From: a bacterium
Lineage (GTDB): Bacteria > Babelota > Babeliae > Babelales > Vermiphilaceae
Length of the DNA: 8,138 nucleotides
Reading direction: 5' to 3'
Assembly (NCBI GenBank): GCA_030626185.1
Contig: DAOUPL010000040.1
Coordinates: 1 to 8,138, forward strand
The position numbers and the translations under genes are program-made. Shown in pieces: positions 1 to 6,887 of this stretch; position 1 is the first letter of the stretch; the number at the start of each line of letters is the position of its first letter. The notes beneath the pieces are model-generated. The model had not been told where the DNA came from, searched no databases, and saw only the letters and a program-made list of their open reading frames with translations.

Positions 1-25
1 CTTAAATCAGAGCTCAATAACATAA

Positions 26-606
26 ATCATCTCCTATAACTTAGAAAAAGTTTATCATTATTGTTCAAAAATTAAAAATTTGCGCAAACCTAAGTGCTTC
101 TTGCTATACGATCAGGATTTGTATTTGTGTGCAGTTTCACGTTGTTTTTATAGTTTAATGGTGGAGCTTATCAAGGAACATTATTCTTATGATGTAGAAA
201 AAATGGGTCAAGTTTTAGCTCGTATGTTAAGGAGGCAACGTGTAAAAGGTTATCCAGGACGAAGAGACAAGCATTCTATAACGGTATTAAAAGCATTGTT
301 ATTGATTGATGCAGGGGCTAATGTAAATTTTAAAGCTTATTATGGTGATTTTGCATTAAATTTTGCATGTTAACATTCTCCAGAAATTGTCCCTAATTTA
401 ATTAATGCTGGTGCTGATGTTGGTGCTAGCAGAAACGCAGCTTGCCGCTGCTATTCGTTTATTTAAAGCACAGTTAATTTCCGGATAAGCTCTAAAAGAT
501 ACTAATGAGTTGAATCATTTGAATCAACCGTTGCAAGATTCACCAAAATGAAGGGCGTTATTTTGCATCTGACCATGGTCCACTTGGTATGGATTTTAAA
601 AGATAA
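26..606 (+). pseudogene. Decayed ankyrin-repeat protein gene
   Basis: An open frame runs from base 26 to a TAA at 371, with no ATG and no ribosome binding site at its left end; the first usable start is a TTG at 80. The last 30 residues look like an ankyrin repeat (LLLIDAGANVNFKA, then DFALNFAC). Directly after the TAA the same frame continues with HSPEIVPNLINAGADVGA, the expected next repeat, so the stop probably arose from a CAA (Gln) codon. Near 420-430 the reading must shift frame: bases 429-485 encode AETQLAAAIRLFKAQLISG, again ankyrin-like, ending at a TAA at 486. That frame reopens at 489 (ALKDTNELNHLNQ) and stops at 549. A further shift gives EGRYFASDHGPLGMDFKR from 550 to the TAA at 604-606, just ahead of a terminator. 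Ankyrin repeats bind proteins and are common in host-interaction proteins; the target here is unknown. Pseudogene status is well supported, assuming no sequencing errors; the 5' boundary is uncertain. Confidence 0.72.
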
Positions 607-625
607 ATTTTATTAATTTTAGTTC

Positions 626-668
626 AAATTAGCTGATCGTGTGAGTTGCATGGTCAGCTAATTTTTTT
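626..668 (+). terminator. Intrinsic terminator after the ankyrin pseudogene
   Basis: The arms AAATTAGCTGATC (626-638) and GGTCAGCTAATTT (652-664) form a 13-pair stem with one T-G wobble around a 13-base loop, and a run of seven T covers 662-668. The hairpin also directly follows the stop codon of the small minus-strand ORF at 667-801. It could therefore act on both strands, although the T-run on the minus side is poor (TTTGAACT). Confidence 0.82.
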
Positions 669-801
669 ATGATTTTTTATTTATTTGTTTATCTTGTTTT
701 TTATCTTTAAATAATTTTGTTGGCTGTTTTTTTATGTTGAGCTTTTTATTAAAAATAGTTTGTAGATCGCTGAATAGTAGAAAAAGTATTCCTTTCTTCA
801 T
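667..801 (-). CDS. Possible small basic peptide, 44 residues
   Basis: On the minus strand an ATG at 801-799 opens a 44-codon frame ending in TAA at 669-667. It is preceded by AAGGAG (811-806), four bases from the ATG; this matches the anti-Shine-Dalgarno well, but the spacing is slightly short. The start reads MKKGILFLLFSDLQ and the rest is lysine- and asparagine-rich (for example KLFKDKKQDKQINKKS), giving a strongly basic peptide with a short hydrophobic N-terminal patch too weak to be a clear signal peptide. A TATAAA lies just upstream at about 815-820, but no convincing -35 box was found. The frame sits after the terminator of the lon-lipoprotein unit, so it would need its own promoter. 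I do not recognise the product. It could equally be a chance frame in AT-rich DNA or the remnant of a longer gene; the ribosome binding site and the terminator position are the main arguments for reality. Confidence 0.35.
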   Translation of the reverse strand: MKKGILFLLFSDLQTIFNKKLNIKKQPTKLFKDKKQDKQINKKS

Positions 802-870
802 GGATCTCCTTTTTTATATGTGATTGTTCTTTACTGTGCTCAGCTTACAAAGAAAATCAGTTTTTTTACA

Positions 871-905
871 ATAAAAATGCCGACAAGAACGTATCTTATC
901 GGCAT
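871..905 (-). terminator. Intrinsic terminator of the lon-lipoprotein unit
   Basis: Read on the minus strand, ATGCCGATAAGA (905-894) pairs with TCTTGTCGGCAT (888-877) over 12 pairs, one of them a wobble, around a five-base loop. TTTTTAT follows immediately. It lies about 22 bases beyond the stop codon of the lipoprotein gene. The plus side lacks an adjacent T-run, so it should act only leftwards. Confidence 0.88.
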
Positions 906-927
906 GAATAGTAGTTTTTTACTTATT

Positions 928-1134
928 CTAAGCTTGTGTTGTTTCTTGATCATCAAGATGTACAACGATCTCGGTTGTTTGTTCTAAATCAGTTATTTTA
1001 TCAACGCTAACTGTTTTAGTTGGAACTTCTTTTGCTTTTTTCACTTCTTCCTTTGTAGCTTTTTTAGGTCCGCAACCAGTAAGTGCAACGCACAATGCTA
1101 TTGGTGCAATAATCGCAAAAAATTGTTTACTCAT
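928..1134 (-). CDS. Small secreted lipoprotein, 68 residues, function unknown
   Basis: The N-terminus is a typical type II (lipoprotein) signal peptide: Ser-Lys-Gln, then a hydrophobic stretch at about residues 5-18, then a lipobox Leu18-Thr-Gly-Cys21. Cleavage before Cys21 would leave a 48-residue mature peptide anchored by lipid. That peptide begins GPKKATKEEVKKAKEV, is highly charged, becomes Thr/Glu/Asp-rich towards its end, and shows no recognisable domain. Residues next to the acylated Cys are not Asp at +2, so by the E. coli rule it would go to the outer membrane if the organism has one. The ATG follows AGGA with eight bases between. The gene starts 33 bases after the stop of lon on the same strand with no terminator between, and a strong terminator follows it, so it is probably the last gene of a lon transcript. 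No family can be assigned; the lipoprotein call is solid, the function is unknown. Confidence 0.82.
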   Translation of the reverse strand: MSKQFFAIIAPIALCVALTGCGPKKATKEEVKKAKEVPTKTVSVDKITDLEQTTEIVVHLDDQETTQA

Positions 1135-1167
1135 AGGATGTTTCCTTGTTGTTAAAAAATTAACTTA

Positions 1168-3552
1168 TTACTTTTTCTTTTTCAATGGGTTTTTTACAAA
1201 CGCATGCTTAAAGATTGTATCAACATGCTCAGCAAATACAATATTTAATGGTTCAAGATCAGCTTCTTTTTTTACTTCTAAAATATCGTTGTAATTTTCT
1301 TGCGGTACAATTACGGTATTCATGTTGTACTGTTTTGCTGCCAAAAGTTTTTCTTTTAGTCCACCGATTGCCAACACGCGTCCTTGTAATGTTATTTCAC
1401 CAGTCATTGCAATGTCATTGCGTACGGGCTTTTTTGTCAGCGCAGAAATGAGTGCGGTTGTAATTGCAATCCCTGCTGATGGGCCATCTTTTGGTGTAGC
1501 GCCTTCTGGCATATGAATGTGAATATCTTTTGTTGTGTGAAACGATGGTGGAATGCCCAGATCTTTTGCACGTGAGCGAATATAACTTAATGCTGCTTGT
1601 GCAGACTCTTGCATAACTTCACCAAGTTGCCCAGTTAAGGTAACATTACCTTTGCCCGGAAGCACTGAAGCTTCTATTTCAAGCACATCGCCACCAAGCT
1701 CTGTCCACGCAAGACCAGTTGCAAGACCAATTTTTTTCTTAGCGGTGTTTAGCGTTGTTTTGCGATTAGTTGGATACCCAAGCCAATCAAGAATCAGTTT
1801 TTCGGTCACCGTAACACTTTTTGTAGATATGTCTTGTAAAAGAACTTGAATGGTTTTTCTGATTAGTTTTGCCAAAACACGATCAAGTTGACGTACGCCA
1901 GATTCTCTGGTGTATTTATCAATCACATGCTTGAGCAAATCTTGCGAAAGCTTGAATTGACGTTTGGTTAGACCATGATCTTTAAGCAAGTGTGGCAGCA
2001 GGAACTTTTGTGCAATCGTAGTTTTTTCTTCTTCGGTGTAGCCCGAAAGATAAATCATTTCAAGTCGATCAAATAATGGATACGGAATGTGCTCAATAAC
2101 GTTTGCTGTTGCAATAAACATAACTTGTGAAAGATCATATTCAACATCCAAGTAATGATCAACAAATTGAGTATTTTGTTCGTGATCAAGTACTTCTAAC
2201 AATGCCGATGATGGATCACCGTGTACGTCGTGTGCCATTTTGTCGATTTCATCAAGCAAAATTACCGGATTAGTACTTCTAGCTTTTTTCATGGCACGAA
2301 TAATTTTACCTGGCATTGCACCGATGTACGTGCGTCTATGGCCACGAATTTCAGCTTCATCGCGTACGCCACCAAGTGAAATACGAATAAAGTCACGCCC
2401 TAAACTTTTGCAAATTGATTTTGCGAGAGTTGTTTTACCCACGCCAGGAGGGCCAACTAAACATAAAATTGGTGATCGCTTGATAGTGGGATTAAATTTT
2501 TTTGTTGCAACAAATTCTATAATGCGATCTTTTACTTTTTGCAGACCAGCATGTTGCTTATCAAGTAATTTTATTGCTTGAGTTAAGCTCACCGTATCTT
2601 TTTTTGTGCGATTCCATGGTATTGAGGTAAGCCAGTCAACATAGTTTCTACTTACGGTAGCTTCAGCAGAGATTGGTGGCATTTGCTCAAGACGCTTAGT
2701 TTCTTCTTCTACTTTTTCTTTTGCTTCATCAGAAAGACCAAGGGCATTAGCTTTAATTTTTAATGATTCAATATCGTTTATTGTGTCGCGACCAAGCTCT
2801 TTGTGAATAGCTTTTATCTGTTCGTTCAAATAGTATTCACGCTGATTTTTATCGATTTGTTGTTGCACTCGTCCGTGAATTTTTCGTTCTTCTTTAAGGA
2901 TCTCAAGTTCTTGTTGTATAAAATCACAAAGTGAGCTTATACGCTTGTGTAAGCTTGCTTCACGTAAAAGGTGCATGCGTTCAGGGAACGTTAATTGTAG
3001 TTGATCAGCGATGGTGTCTACACAACCTTCAAGATCATCGTTTGACTTTACGGTTTTGATAATTTCTGGAGAAGCTTTTTCATCAAATTCTGTATACGTT
3101 AAATATAAACGACGCAACTGGCGCCACAACGCATGAAGTTTAGGAGTTTCTTGGGTGTTGGTTGTTTCAAATTGTTCGCAAAAAGCGCCAATAAAATCAT
3201 CAATTATTTCGTGTGATACCATTTCTATGCGATGAAGGCACTCGATAACTACATTTATTGTGCCATCTTTATTGCGCATTACCTGTAGGATTGTTGCTTT
3301 TGTACCAACAGAAAAAACATCATCGCCAGTAGGATTTTTGTCATCACGATGTTTTTGTGTGGTTAAAAATATCATGCGGTCGTTTTTAAGAGCCCATTCA
3401 ATCGCTTGTATTGAGATTTGACGAGTAGCAACTATAGGAATAATGCCTTTTGGTAGAACAGCTACATTCTTTAAGGGTACAAGCGGCAAAAAAAGCAATT
3501 CTGCTTTAGTGGCAGGTTGGATAGATTTGCGGCTCTGTTTCACTTGATTCAT
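1168..3552 (-). CDS. lon: ATP-dependent endopeptidase Lon (LonA type)
   Basis: Lon is a cytoplasmic hexameric AAA+ serine protease that unfolds and degrades misfolded and regulatory proteins. The expected order is complete (numbering from the chosen ATG, 794 residues). An N-terminal substrate domain begins at about residue 20 (LPLVPLKNVAVLP). A helical/coiled-coil stretch follows at about 200-290 (ending in REYYLNEQIKAIHKELG). The ATPase has Walker A GPPGVGKT (367-374), Walker B ILLDEID (431-437) and a sensor-2 RESGVRQLDR. The protease domain has catalytic Ser692 in PKDGPSAGI and Lys735 in GGLKEKLLAA; their 43-residue spacing matches E. coli Lon (Ser679/Lys722). Length is close to E. coli's 784. 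The frame extends 12 codons upstream to an ATG at 3588, but that codon lacks a ribosome binding site, whereas the ATG at 3552 has AGGA eight bases upstream. The protein ends in a short lysine run. It is divergent from the NTT gene and probably cotranscribed with the lipoprotein. No CIRCE-type heat-shock operator is visible upstream. Confidence 0.97.
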   Translation of the reverse strand: MNQVKQSRKSIQPATKAELLFLPLVPLKNVAVLPKGIIPIVATRQISIQAIEWALKNDRMIFLTTQKHRDDKNPTGDDVFSVGTKATILQVMRNKDGTINVVIECLHRIEMVSHEIIDDFIGAFCEQFETTNTQETPKLHALWRQLRRLYLTYTEFDEKASPEIIKTVKSNDDLEGCVDTIADQLQLTFPERMHLLREASLHKRISSLCDFIQQELEILKEERKIHGRVQQQIDKNQREYYLNEQIKAIHKELGRDTINDIESLKIKANALGLSDEAKEKVEEETKRLEQMPPISAEATVSRNYVDWLTSIPWNRTKKDTVSLTQAIKLLDKQHAGLQKVKDRIIEFVATKKFNPTIKRSPILCLVGPPGVGKTTLAKSICKSLGRDFIRISLGGVRDEAEIRGHRRTYIGAMPGKIIRAMKKARSTNPVILLDEIDKMAHDVHGDPSSALLEVLDHEQNTQFVDHYLDVEYDLSQVMFIATANVIEHIPYPLFDRLEMIYLSGYTEEEKTTIAQKFLLPHLLKDHGLTKRQFKLSQDLLKHVIDKYTRESGVRQLDRVLAKLIRKTIQVLLQDISTKSVTVTEKLILDWLGYPTNRKTTLNTAKKKIGLATGLAWTELGGDVLEIEASVLPGKGNVTLTGQLGEVMQESAQAALSYIRSRAKDLGIPPSFHTTKDIHIHMPEGATPKDGPSAGIAITTALISALTKKPVRNDIAMTGEITLQGRVLAIGGLKEKLLAAKQYNMNTVIVPQENYNDILEVKKEADLEPLNIVFAEHVDTIFKHAFVKNPLKKKK

Positions 3553-3567
3553 AGTATTATTCCTAAT
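3553..3567 (-). promoter_or_regulatory. Ribosome binding site that sets the lon start
   Basis: On the minus strand AGGA (3564-3561) lies eight bases before the ATG at 3552. This is the same spacing as for the downstream lipoprotein gene. The upstream in-frame ATG at 3588 is preceded by AAGTAATCACT, which has no purine-rich site. Confidence 0.6.
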
Positions 3568-3588
3568 TATAATTTGGAAACTCTCCAT

Positions 3589-3818
3589 AGTGATTACTTA
3601 TGATAAATGCAATCATTTAAAGGCTATCAATTCGGTCTTTTTTGTCAATCAATTTATTTGTTACAAAGAGAAAATATCCTTGATAATCGCTTTTTAGTCG
3701 GTGTTTTATAACTATTGTGTTTGAGTAAAACTTTGTTAGACTGTTTGTGTGATAATTGAAAAATGTTTTCCATAAAGTCTCAATATGGGGAGGGTTAAGG
3801 GAAAAGGTGATATTTATT
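3589..3818. other. Divergent intergenic region between lon and NTT transporter 1
   Basis: This stretch separates two divergent genes and holds no gene I can support. It is AT-rich apart from a G-rich patch at 3787-3807 with three runs of three or four G plus a GG, just upstream of the rightward promoter. Minus-strand promoter candidates for lon lie at 3600-3648. A 39-codon minus-strand frame (3654-3773) has no ribosome binding site and was not accepted. Confidence 0.5.
3600..3648 (-). promoter_or_regulatory. Candidate promoter region for lon
   Basis: Two alternatives are visible. A perfect -35 TTGACA (3648-3643, minus strand) is followed at 16 bases by only a weak -10, TAGCCT. A second pair, TTGATA (3630-3625) and TATCAT (3605-3600), has better boxes but a long 19-base spacer. 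The second would give a leader of roughly 40 bases to the ATG at 3552. Neither is decisive. Confidence 0.25.
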
Positions 3819-3847
3819 TTTACAACTGGTTAATGTTTTGTTATCAT
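3819..3847 (+). promoter_or_regulatory. Sigma-70-type promoter for NTT transporter 1
   Basis: TTTACA (3819-3824) and TATCAT (3842-3847) each match the consensus at five of six positions and are separated by the ideal 17 bases. Transcription would start near 3854, giving a leader of about 47 bases ending in the ribosome binding site AAGGA seven bases before the ATG. Confidence 0.6.
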
Positions 3848-3900
3848 AGTTATGTGTTACTTGTTTTTTCTAACCTGTTATATGACAGAAGGATATATTT

Positions 3901-5238
3901 ATGCTGAAGCGAATTGCTACTGCATTGTGGGGTAAATTTGATAATAACCAAGAGTTAAAGAAGTTTTTAACATTGGCAGGAACATTCTGTTTAATTATTG
4001 GCGTTTATTGGGCGCTACGTGGCATGAAAGATGGTATTTTTGGCACCATGGTTGGCTTTAAAGAATGGCAGCCTTATGCGAAAATGCTTTCATTGTTCTT
4101 TATTGTTCCATTAATTCTTGTTTACACAAAGTTAATCAATACTTTTGAGCGACATAAAGTTTTTTATATTATTGTGGGTACTTATGCAATATTGGCTATG
4201 CTTTTTGCTGCAGCGTTTATGCATCCAACTATTGGTTTAGCTAACACGGTTGCAAGTCCGTACCGTTTTATTGGTTGGGCATGGTATTTGTATGTTGAAA
4301 GTTTTGGATCATTGATTATAGCGTTGTTTTGGGCAATTACTGTTGATACAACCGCTCCTGATTCTGCAAAACGTGGTTTTCCTATAATTGCGTTACTTGG
4401 TCAGATTGGTAATATTTTTGGGCCTTATTTAATTAATGCAAAACGTTTAGGTTTTGGCAGCAGTGCTCCAGTTGTGGGCATATGTGGCTTTTTAATGTTT
4501 GTTATTGCTGGGCTTATGTGGTACTTCATGAATTATACTCCAAAGAATCTATTAGTTGGTTTTAAGGATGATTCAGAAGAAAAAAGTCATGAAGAACCAG
4601 GGTTTTTTGATGGTCTTAAATTATTACTTACAAAAAGTTATCTGTTTGGTATCTTTTTGATTATTGCAATTTACGAAATCATTGTAACAATTTTAGATTA
4701 TCACTTTAAATCATCAGTATATGATGCATTTGCAACAGAAGTTGAGCGAACTGCTTATCTTAACTATTATGGAACATTAACTGGTATCGTTGCAACGGCA
4801 TGTCTTTTGTTTGGTATCAGTAGCATTCAGCGTCGTCTTGGGATGCGTGCATCATTGTTGTTGTTGCCAGTTTTGATTGGGGCAGCAGTTATGGCTATTT
4901 GGCTTAACCCAACAGCGTTGCAAGTTGCATTGGTTGTTATGGTTCTTGCAAAAGCAATTAACTATGCATTAAACCAGCCAACATTAAAGCAGCTGTACAT
5001 TCCAACATCAGAAGATTCAAAATACAAAGCACAAGCATGGATCGAAATGTTTGGCTCGCGTGGGTCAAAGGCAACTGGTTCTATTGTTAATGGATTTAGA
5101 AGTGGCATGGGATTATTCGCATTCCTGACTGTTTCGTCGTTGATTTCTGGTGGTTTGATTACCGTTTGGTTCTTTGCAGCTATTTTTGTTGCAAAAACTT
5201 ATAACAAAGCAGTTAAAGAAAAACGTATTGTTTGCTAA
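3901..5238 (+). CDS. NTT/Tlc-family nucleotide transporter 1 (ATP/ADP translocase-like)
   Basis: Members of this family sit in the inner membrane and exchange host ATP for ADP, or import nucleotides with protons. The 445-residue protein has about 11-12 hydrophobic segments (roughly residues 22-40, 58-78, 88-106, 127-148, 158-178, 190-211, 245-266, 287-307, 315-334, 339-357 and two between 403 and 433). Visible family signatures are the first-helix LRGMKD (Lys43), YVESF (Glu133), FWAITVD followed by PDSAK (153-157), YEI in helix 7 (Glu259), and QPTLKQLYIPTS followed by FGSRGSKATGS near residues 359-394. The central loop (about 212-240) is acidic (DDSEEKSHEE). Many bacterial family members are closer to 500 residues, so this one is compact but looks complete. 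The ATG has AAGGA seven bases upstream and a good promoter. A related but clearly different copy follows after a terminator. Whether it exchanges ATP/ADP or carries other nucleotides cannot be read from sequence, because the usual DPTKEMAYIP motif is altered. Confidence 0.88.
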   Translation: MLKRIATALWGKFDNNQELKKFLTLAGTFCLIIGVYWALRGMKDGIFGTMVGFKEWQPYAKMLSLFFIVPLILVYTKLINTFERHKVFYIIVGTYAILAMLFAAAFMHPTIGLANTVASPYRFIGWAWYLYVESFGSLIIALFWAITVDTTAPDSAKRGFPIIALLGQIGNIFGPYLINAKRLGFGSSAPVVGICGFLMFVIAGLMWYFMNYTPKNLLVGFKDDSEEKSHEEPGFFDGLKLLLTKSYLFGIFLIIAIYEIIVTILDYHFKSSVYDAFATEVERTAYLNYYGTLTGIVATACLLFGISSIQRRLGMRASLLLLPVLIGAAVMAIWLNPTALQVALVVMVLAKAINYALNQPTLKQLYIPTSEDSKYKAQAWIEMFGSRGSKATGSIVNGFRSGMGLFAFLTVSSLISGGLITVWFFAAIFVAKTYNKAVKEKRIVC

Positions 5239-5299
5239 GAAAGTATAAGAAAAATAGATGATACGAATTCGAAAGAAATTTTTTACCTAGAGTAATGAA

Positions 5300-5346
5300 G
5301 TCGCGGGTCACATTTGCCTTTTGGTGAATGTAGCCCGCGGCTTTTT
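5300..5346 (+). terminator. Strong intrinsic terminator between the two NTT genes
   Basis: The arms 5300-5318 and 5323-5341 pair over 19 positions with one mismatch and a few G-T wobbles. The base is GC-rich (GTCGCGGG with CCCGCGGC), the loop is TTTT, and TTTTT follows at 5342-5346. It lies 61 bases after the stop of NTT transporter 1 and should separate the two transporter transcripts. Confidence 0.9.
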
Positions 5347-5370
5347 CTAAAATAAAATAGTTGTTGTTTA

Positions 5371-5386
5371 GCCAAAAGGTACGTAC
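5371..5386 (+). promoter_or_regulatory. Ribosome binding site of NTT transporter 2, complementary to the terminator loop
   Basis: AAAAGG (5374-5379) lies seven bases before the ATG at 5387. The surrounding GCCAAAAGGT can pair with GCCTTTTGGT at the tip of the preceding terminator (5316-5325) over ten positions, eight of them Watson-Crick and the two ends G-U. No convincing promoter boxes lie between the terminator and this site; two overlapping TAAAAT (5348-5358) could be -10 elements without a clear -35. Confidence 0.4.
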
Positions 5387-6796
5387 ATGAGTTCAGATAG
5401 CGAGAGTTGGATACAAAAATATTTTAAAATTGAGCCGTATGAAGCACTTAAATTTTTGTTTTTAACAGCAATCTTCTTTTTTACAATCGCCGGTTACACA
5501 TTAGCTAAAGAATTAAAAGATGCCGTTTTTCTTGGTGTTGTAGGAAAAGAATATATTCCGTGGGCAAAGGTTTTGTCTATGTTTATCCTTATTCCTGCAA
5601 TTTTATTTTATACCACGCTTGTTGATCGCTTAAGGCGTTATCAGCTACTGTTTGGTTACGCGTTATTTTATGGTATTTCATCTCTTGTAGCTGCATACTT
5701 TGTAGGGCACGAGTCAATTGGTCTGCTTAATACCAACACAAGTGCATATCGCCTATTTGGTTGGTTATTCTATTTTTTGATAGAAGGTTATTCGCCGTTT
5801 GTTGTCGGGGTATTTTGGGCGTTTGCAAGTTCGATCAACAGTCCTGAATCAGCAAAAAAAAGCTATGGTTACATGGTCTCTGGCTCCAAAATTGGTGGTC
5901 TATTTTCTTCTGGTATCGCATATTTATTCTTTTCTTGGTATTCAAACAATGGCAACACATTGCTTAATGATGTTTTTGCACATCAAGTAATGATGGTATT
6001 TTCAGCCATGTTAATCTTGTGTGTGCCGATTATGGTTATGCTTTTGATGAAGTTTGTGCCGGGGCATTATTTGCATGGGTATGAAGTTGCGTATCGTGTT
6101 GAAAAAGAGCGTAGCAAGCAAAAAAAAGTTAAAGCTGGATTATTTGAAGGCTTACGGTTAATGATTAAATATCCGTATGTTTTAGGTATTTTTGGGATGG
6201 TCTACTTTTACGAAATTGTTGCCACTATTTTGAGTTATCTCAAGCTTGGTGTTGCGCAAAGAGATTCGTTTAATTTGGCAGGAACAAGTGCTTATTTGTT
6301 TTGGGTTGCATTTATTATGCATTCTGTTGGTCTTATGATTGCGTTTTTTGGTACCAGTACTTTACTCAAACGATTGGGTGAGCGCATATGTTTGTTGCTC
6401 ATACCATTATTTAGTGGTGTGTTGTTGTTGTACGCGATGATCGATATGTCGCCACATGCAATTATTATGGCGCTTGTTTCGCTCAAAGCGATAAACTATG
6501 CATTTAGCTGGCCAGTACGTGAAAGTTTGTATATTCCAACAATCAAAGAGATTAAATTTAAATCAAAATCATGGATTGATGCATTTGGTAGCAAATTTGC
6601 AAAAACAAGTGGCTCTACCTTTAACATTATGATGCATGGTGTTTTGCCTGGGTTTATTTTGCCTGTACATGCGGGATTTTTTGCTATAATTGTTCTTTTT
6701 TGGTTTGTTACGTCACTTGTGCTTGGAAAGCGCTTTGAGAGCGTGATTGCTAATGAAGAAGTAATTGGTTATGAAAAGCCTGATATTACCGTTTAA
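5387..6796 (+). CDS. NTT/Tlc-family nucleotide transporter 2 (ATP/ADP translocase-like)
   Basis: This 469-residue membrane protein belongs to the same family as its upstream neighbour. It shows LAKELKDAVF in the first helix (Lys44), LIEGYSP (Glu133), FWAFASS followed by PESAK (153-157), YEIVATIL (Glu276), KAINYAFSWP, WPVRESLYIPTI (375-386) and DAFGSKFAKTSGS (398-410). Several of these lie at the same residue numbers as in copy 1 (Glu133, FWA 143-145, SAK 155-157), so the N-terminal halves align nearly without gaps, yet overall identity by eye is low. About 11-12 hydrophobic segments are present. The central loop (about 225-255) is strongly basic (VEKERSKQKKVKAG), the reverse of the acidic loop in copy 1. 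The low identity suggests an old duplication, with roles that probably differ in substrate or exchange mode. The usual DPTKEMAYIP motif reads WPVRESLYIP here. It starts at ATG 5387 with AAAAGG upstream. It is followed 91 bases later by rpsB with no terminator between, so some readthrough into rpsB is possible. Confidence 0.88.
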   Translation: MSSDSESWIQKYFKIEPYEALKFLFLTAIFFFTIAGYTLAKELKDAVFLGVVGKEYIPWAKVLSMFILIPAILFYTTLVDRLRRYQLLFGYALFYGISSLVAAYFVGHESIGLLNTNTSAYRLFGWLFYFLIEGYSPFVVGVFWAFASSINSPESAKKSYGYMVSGSKIGGLFSSGIAYLFFSWYSNNGNTLLNDVFAHQVMMVFSAMLILCVPIMVMLLMKFVPGHYLHGYEVAYRVEKERSKQKKVKAGLFEGLRLMIKYPYVLGIFGMVYFYEIVATILSYLKLGVAQRDSFNLAGTSAYLFWVAFIMHSVGLMIAFFGTSTLLKRLGERICLLLIPLFSGVLLLYAMIDMSPHAIIMALVSLKAINYAFSWPVRESLYIPTIKEIKFKSKSWIDAFGSKFAKTSGSTFNIMMHGVLPGFILPVHAGFFAIIVLFWFVTSLVLGKRFESVIANEEVIGYEKPDITV

Positions 6797-6813
6797 AATC
6801 TGGAAGCATAACG

Positions 6814-6841
6814 TTGCAATATTTGCAAATTTTGATAAAAT
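6814..6841 (+). promoter_or_regulatory. Candidate promoter for rpsB
   Basis: TTGCAA (6814-6819) and TAAAAT (6836-6841, five of six matches) are 16 bases apart, giving a leader of about 40 bases. A second TTGCAA (6823-6828) with TATAGT (6848-6853) at 19 bases is an alternative. A clear ribosome binding site AAGAGGA (6874-6880) lies seven bases before the rpsB ATG. Confidence 0.42.
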
Positions 6842-6887
6842 TTAATGTATAGTTTCATTAATGTTGATATCCTAAGAGGAATTTTGA

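Noticed and set aside
1215..2581. Several plus-strand frames of 64-113 codons opposite lon
   Set aside because: They lie antisense within a complete, highly conserved lon coding region and give no protein-like features; they are shadows of the lon reading frame.
3566..3571. Perfect TATAAT-like element upstream of the lon ATG
   Set aside because: A start about seven bases downstream would remove the lon ribosome binding site, and no -35 box lies 16-18 bases upstream.
3654..3773. Minus-strand frame of 39 codons starting with ATG upstream of lon
   Set aside because: It has no ribosome binding site, no recognisable composition or motif, and no terminator or promoter in the right place; a frame this short is expected by chance.
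6292..6486. Minus-strand 64-codon frame inside NTT transporter 2
   Set aside because: It is antisense to the conserved membrane segments of the transporter, with no independent support.
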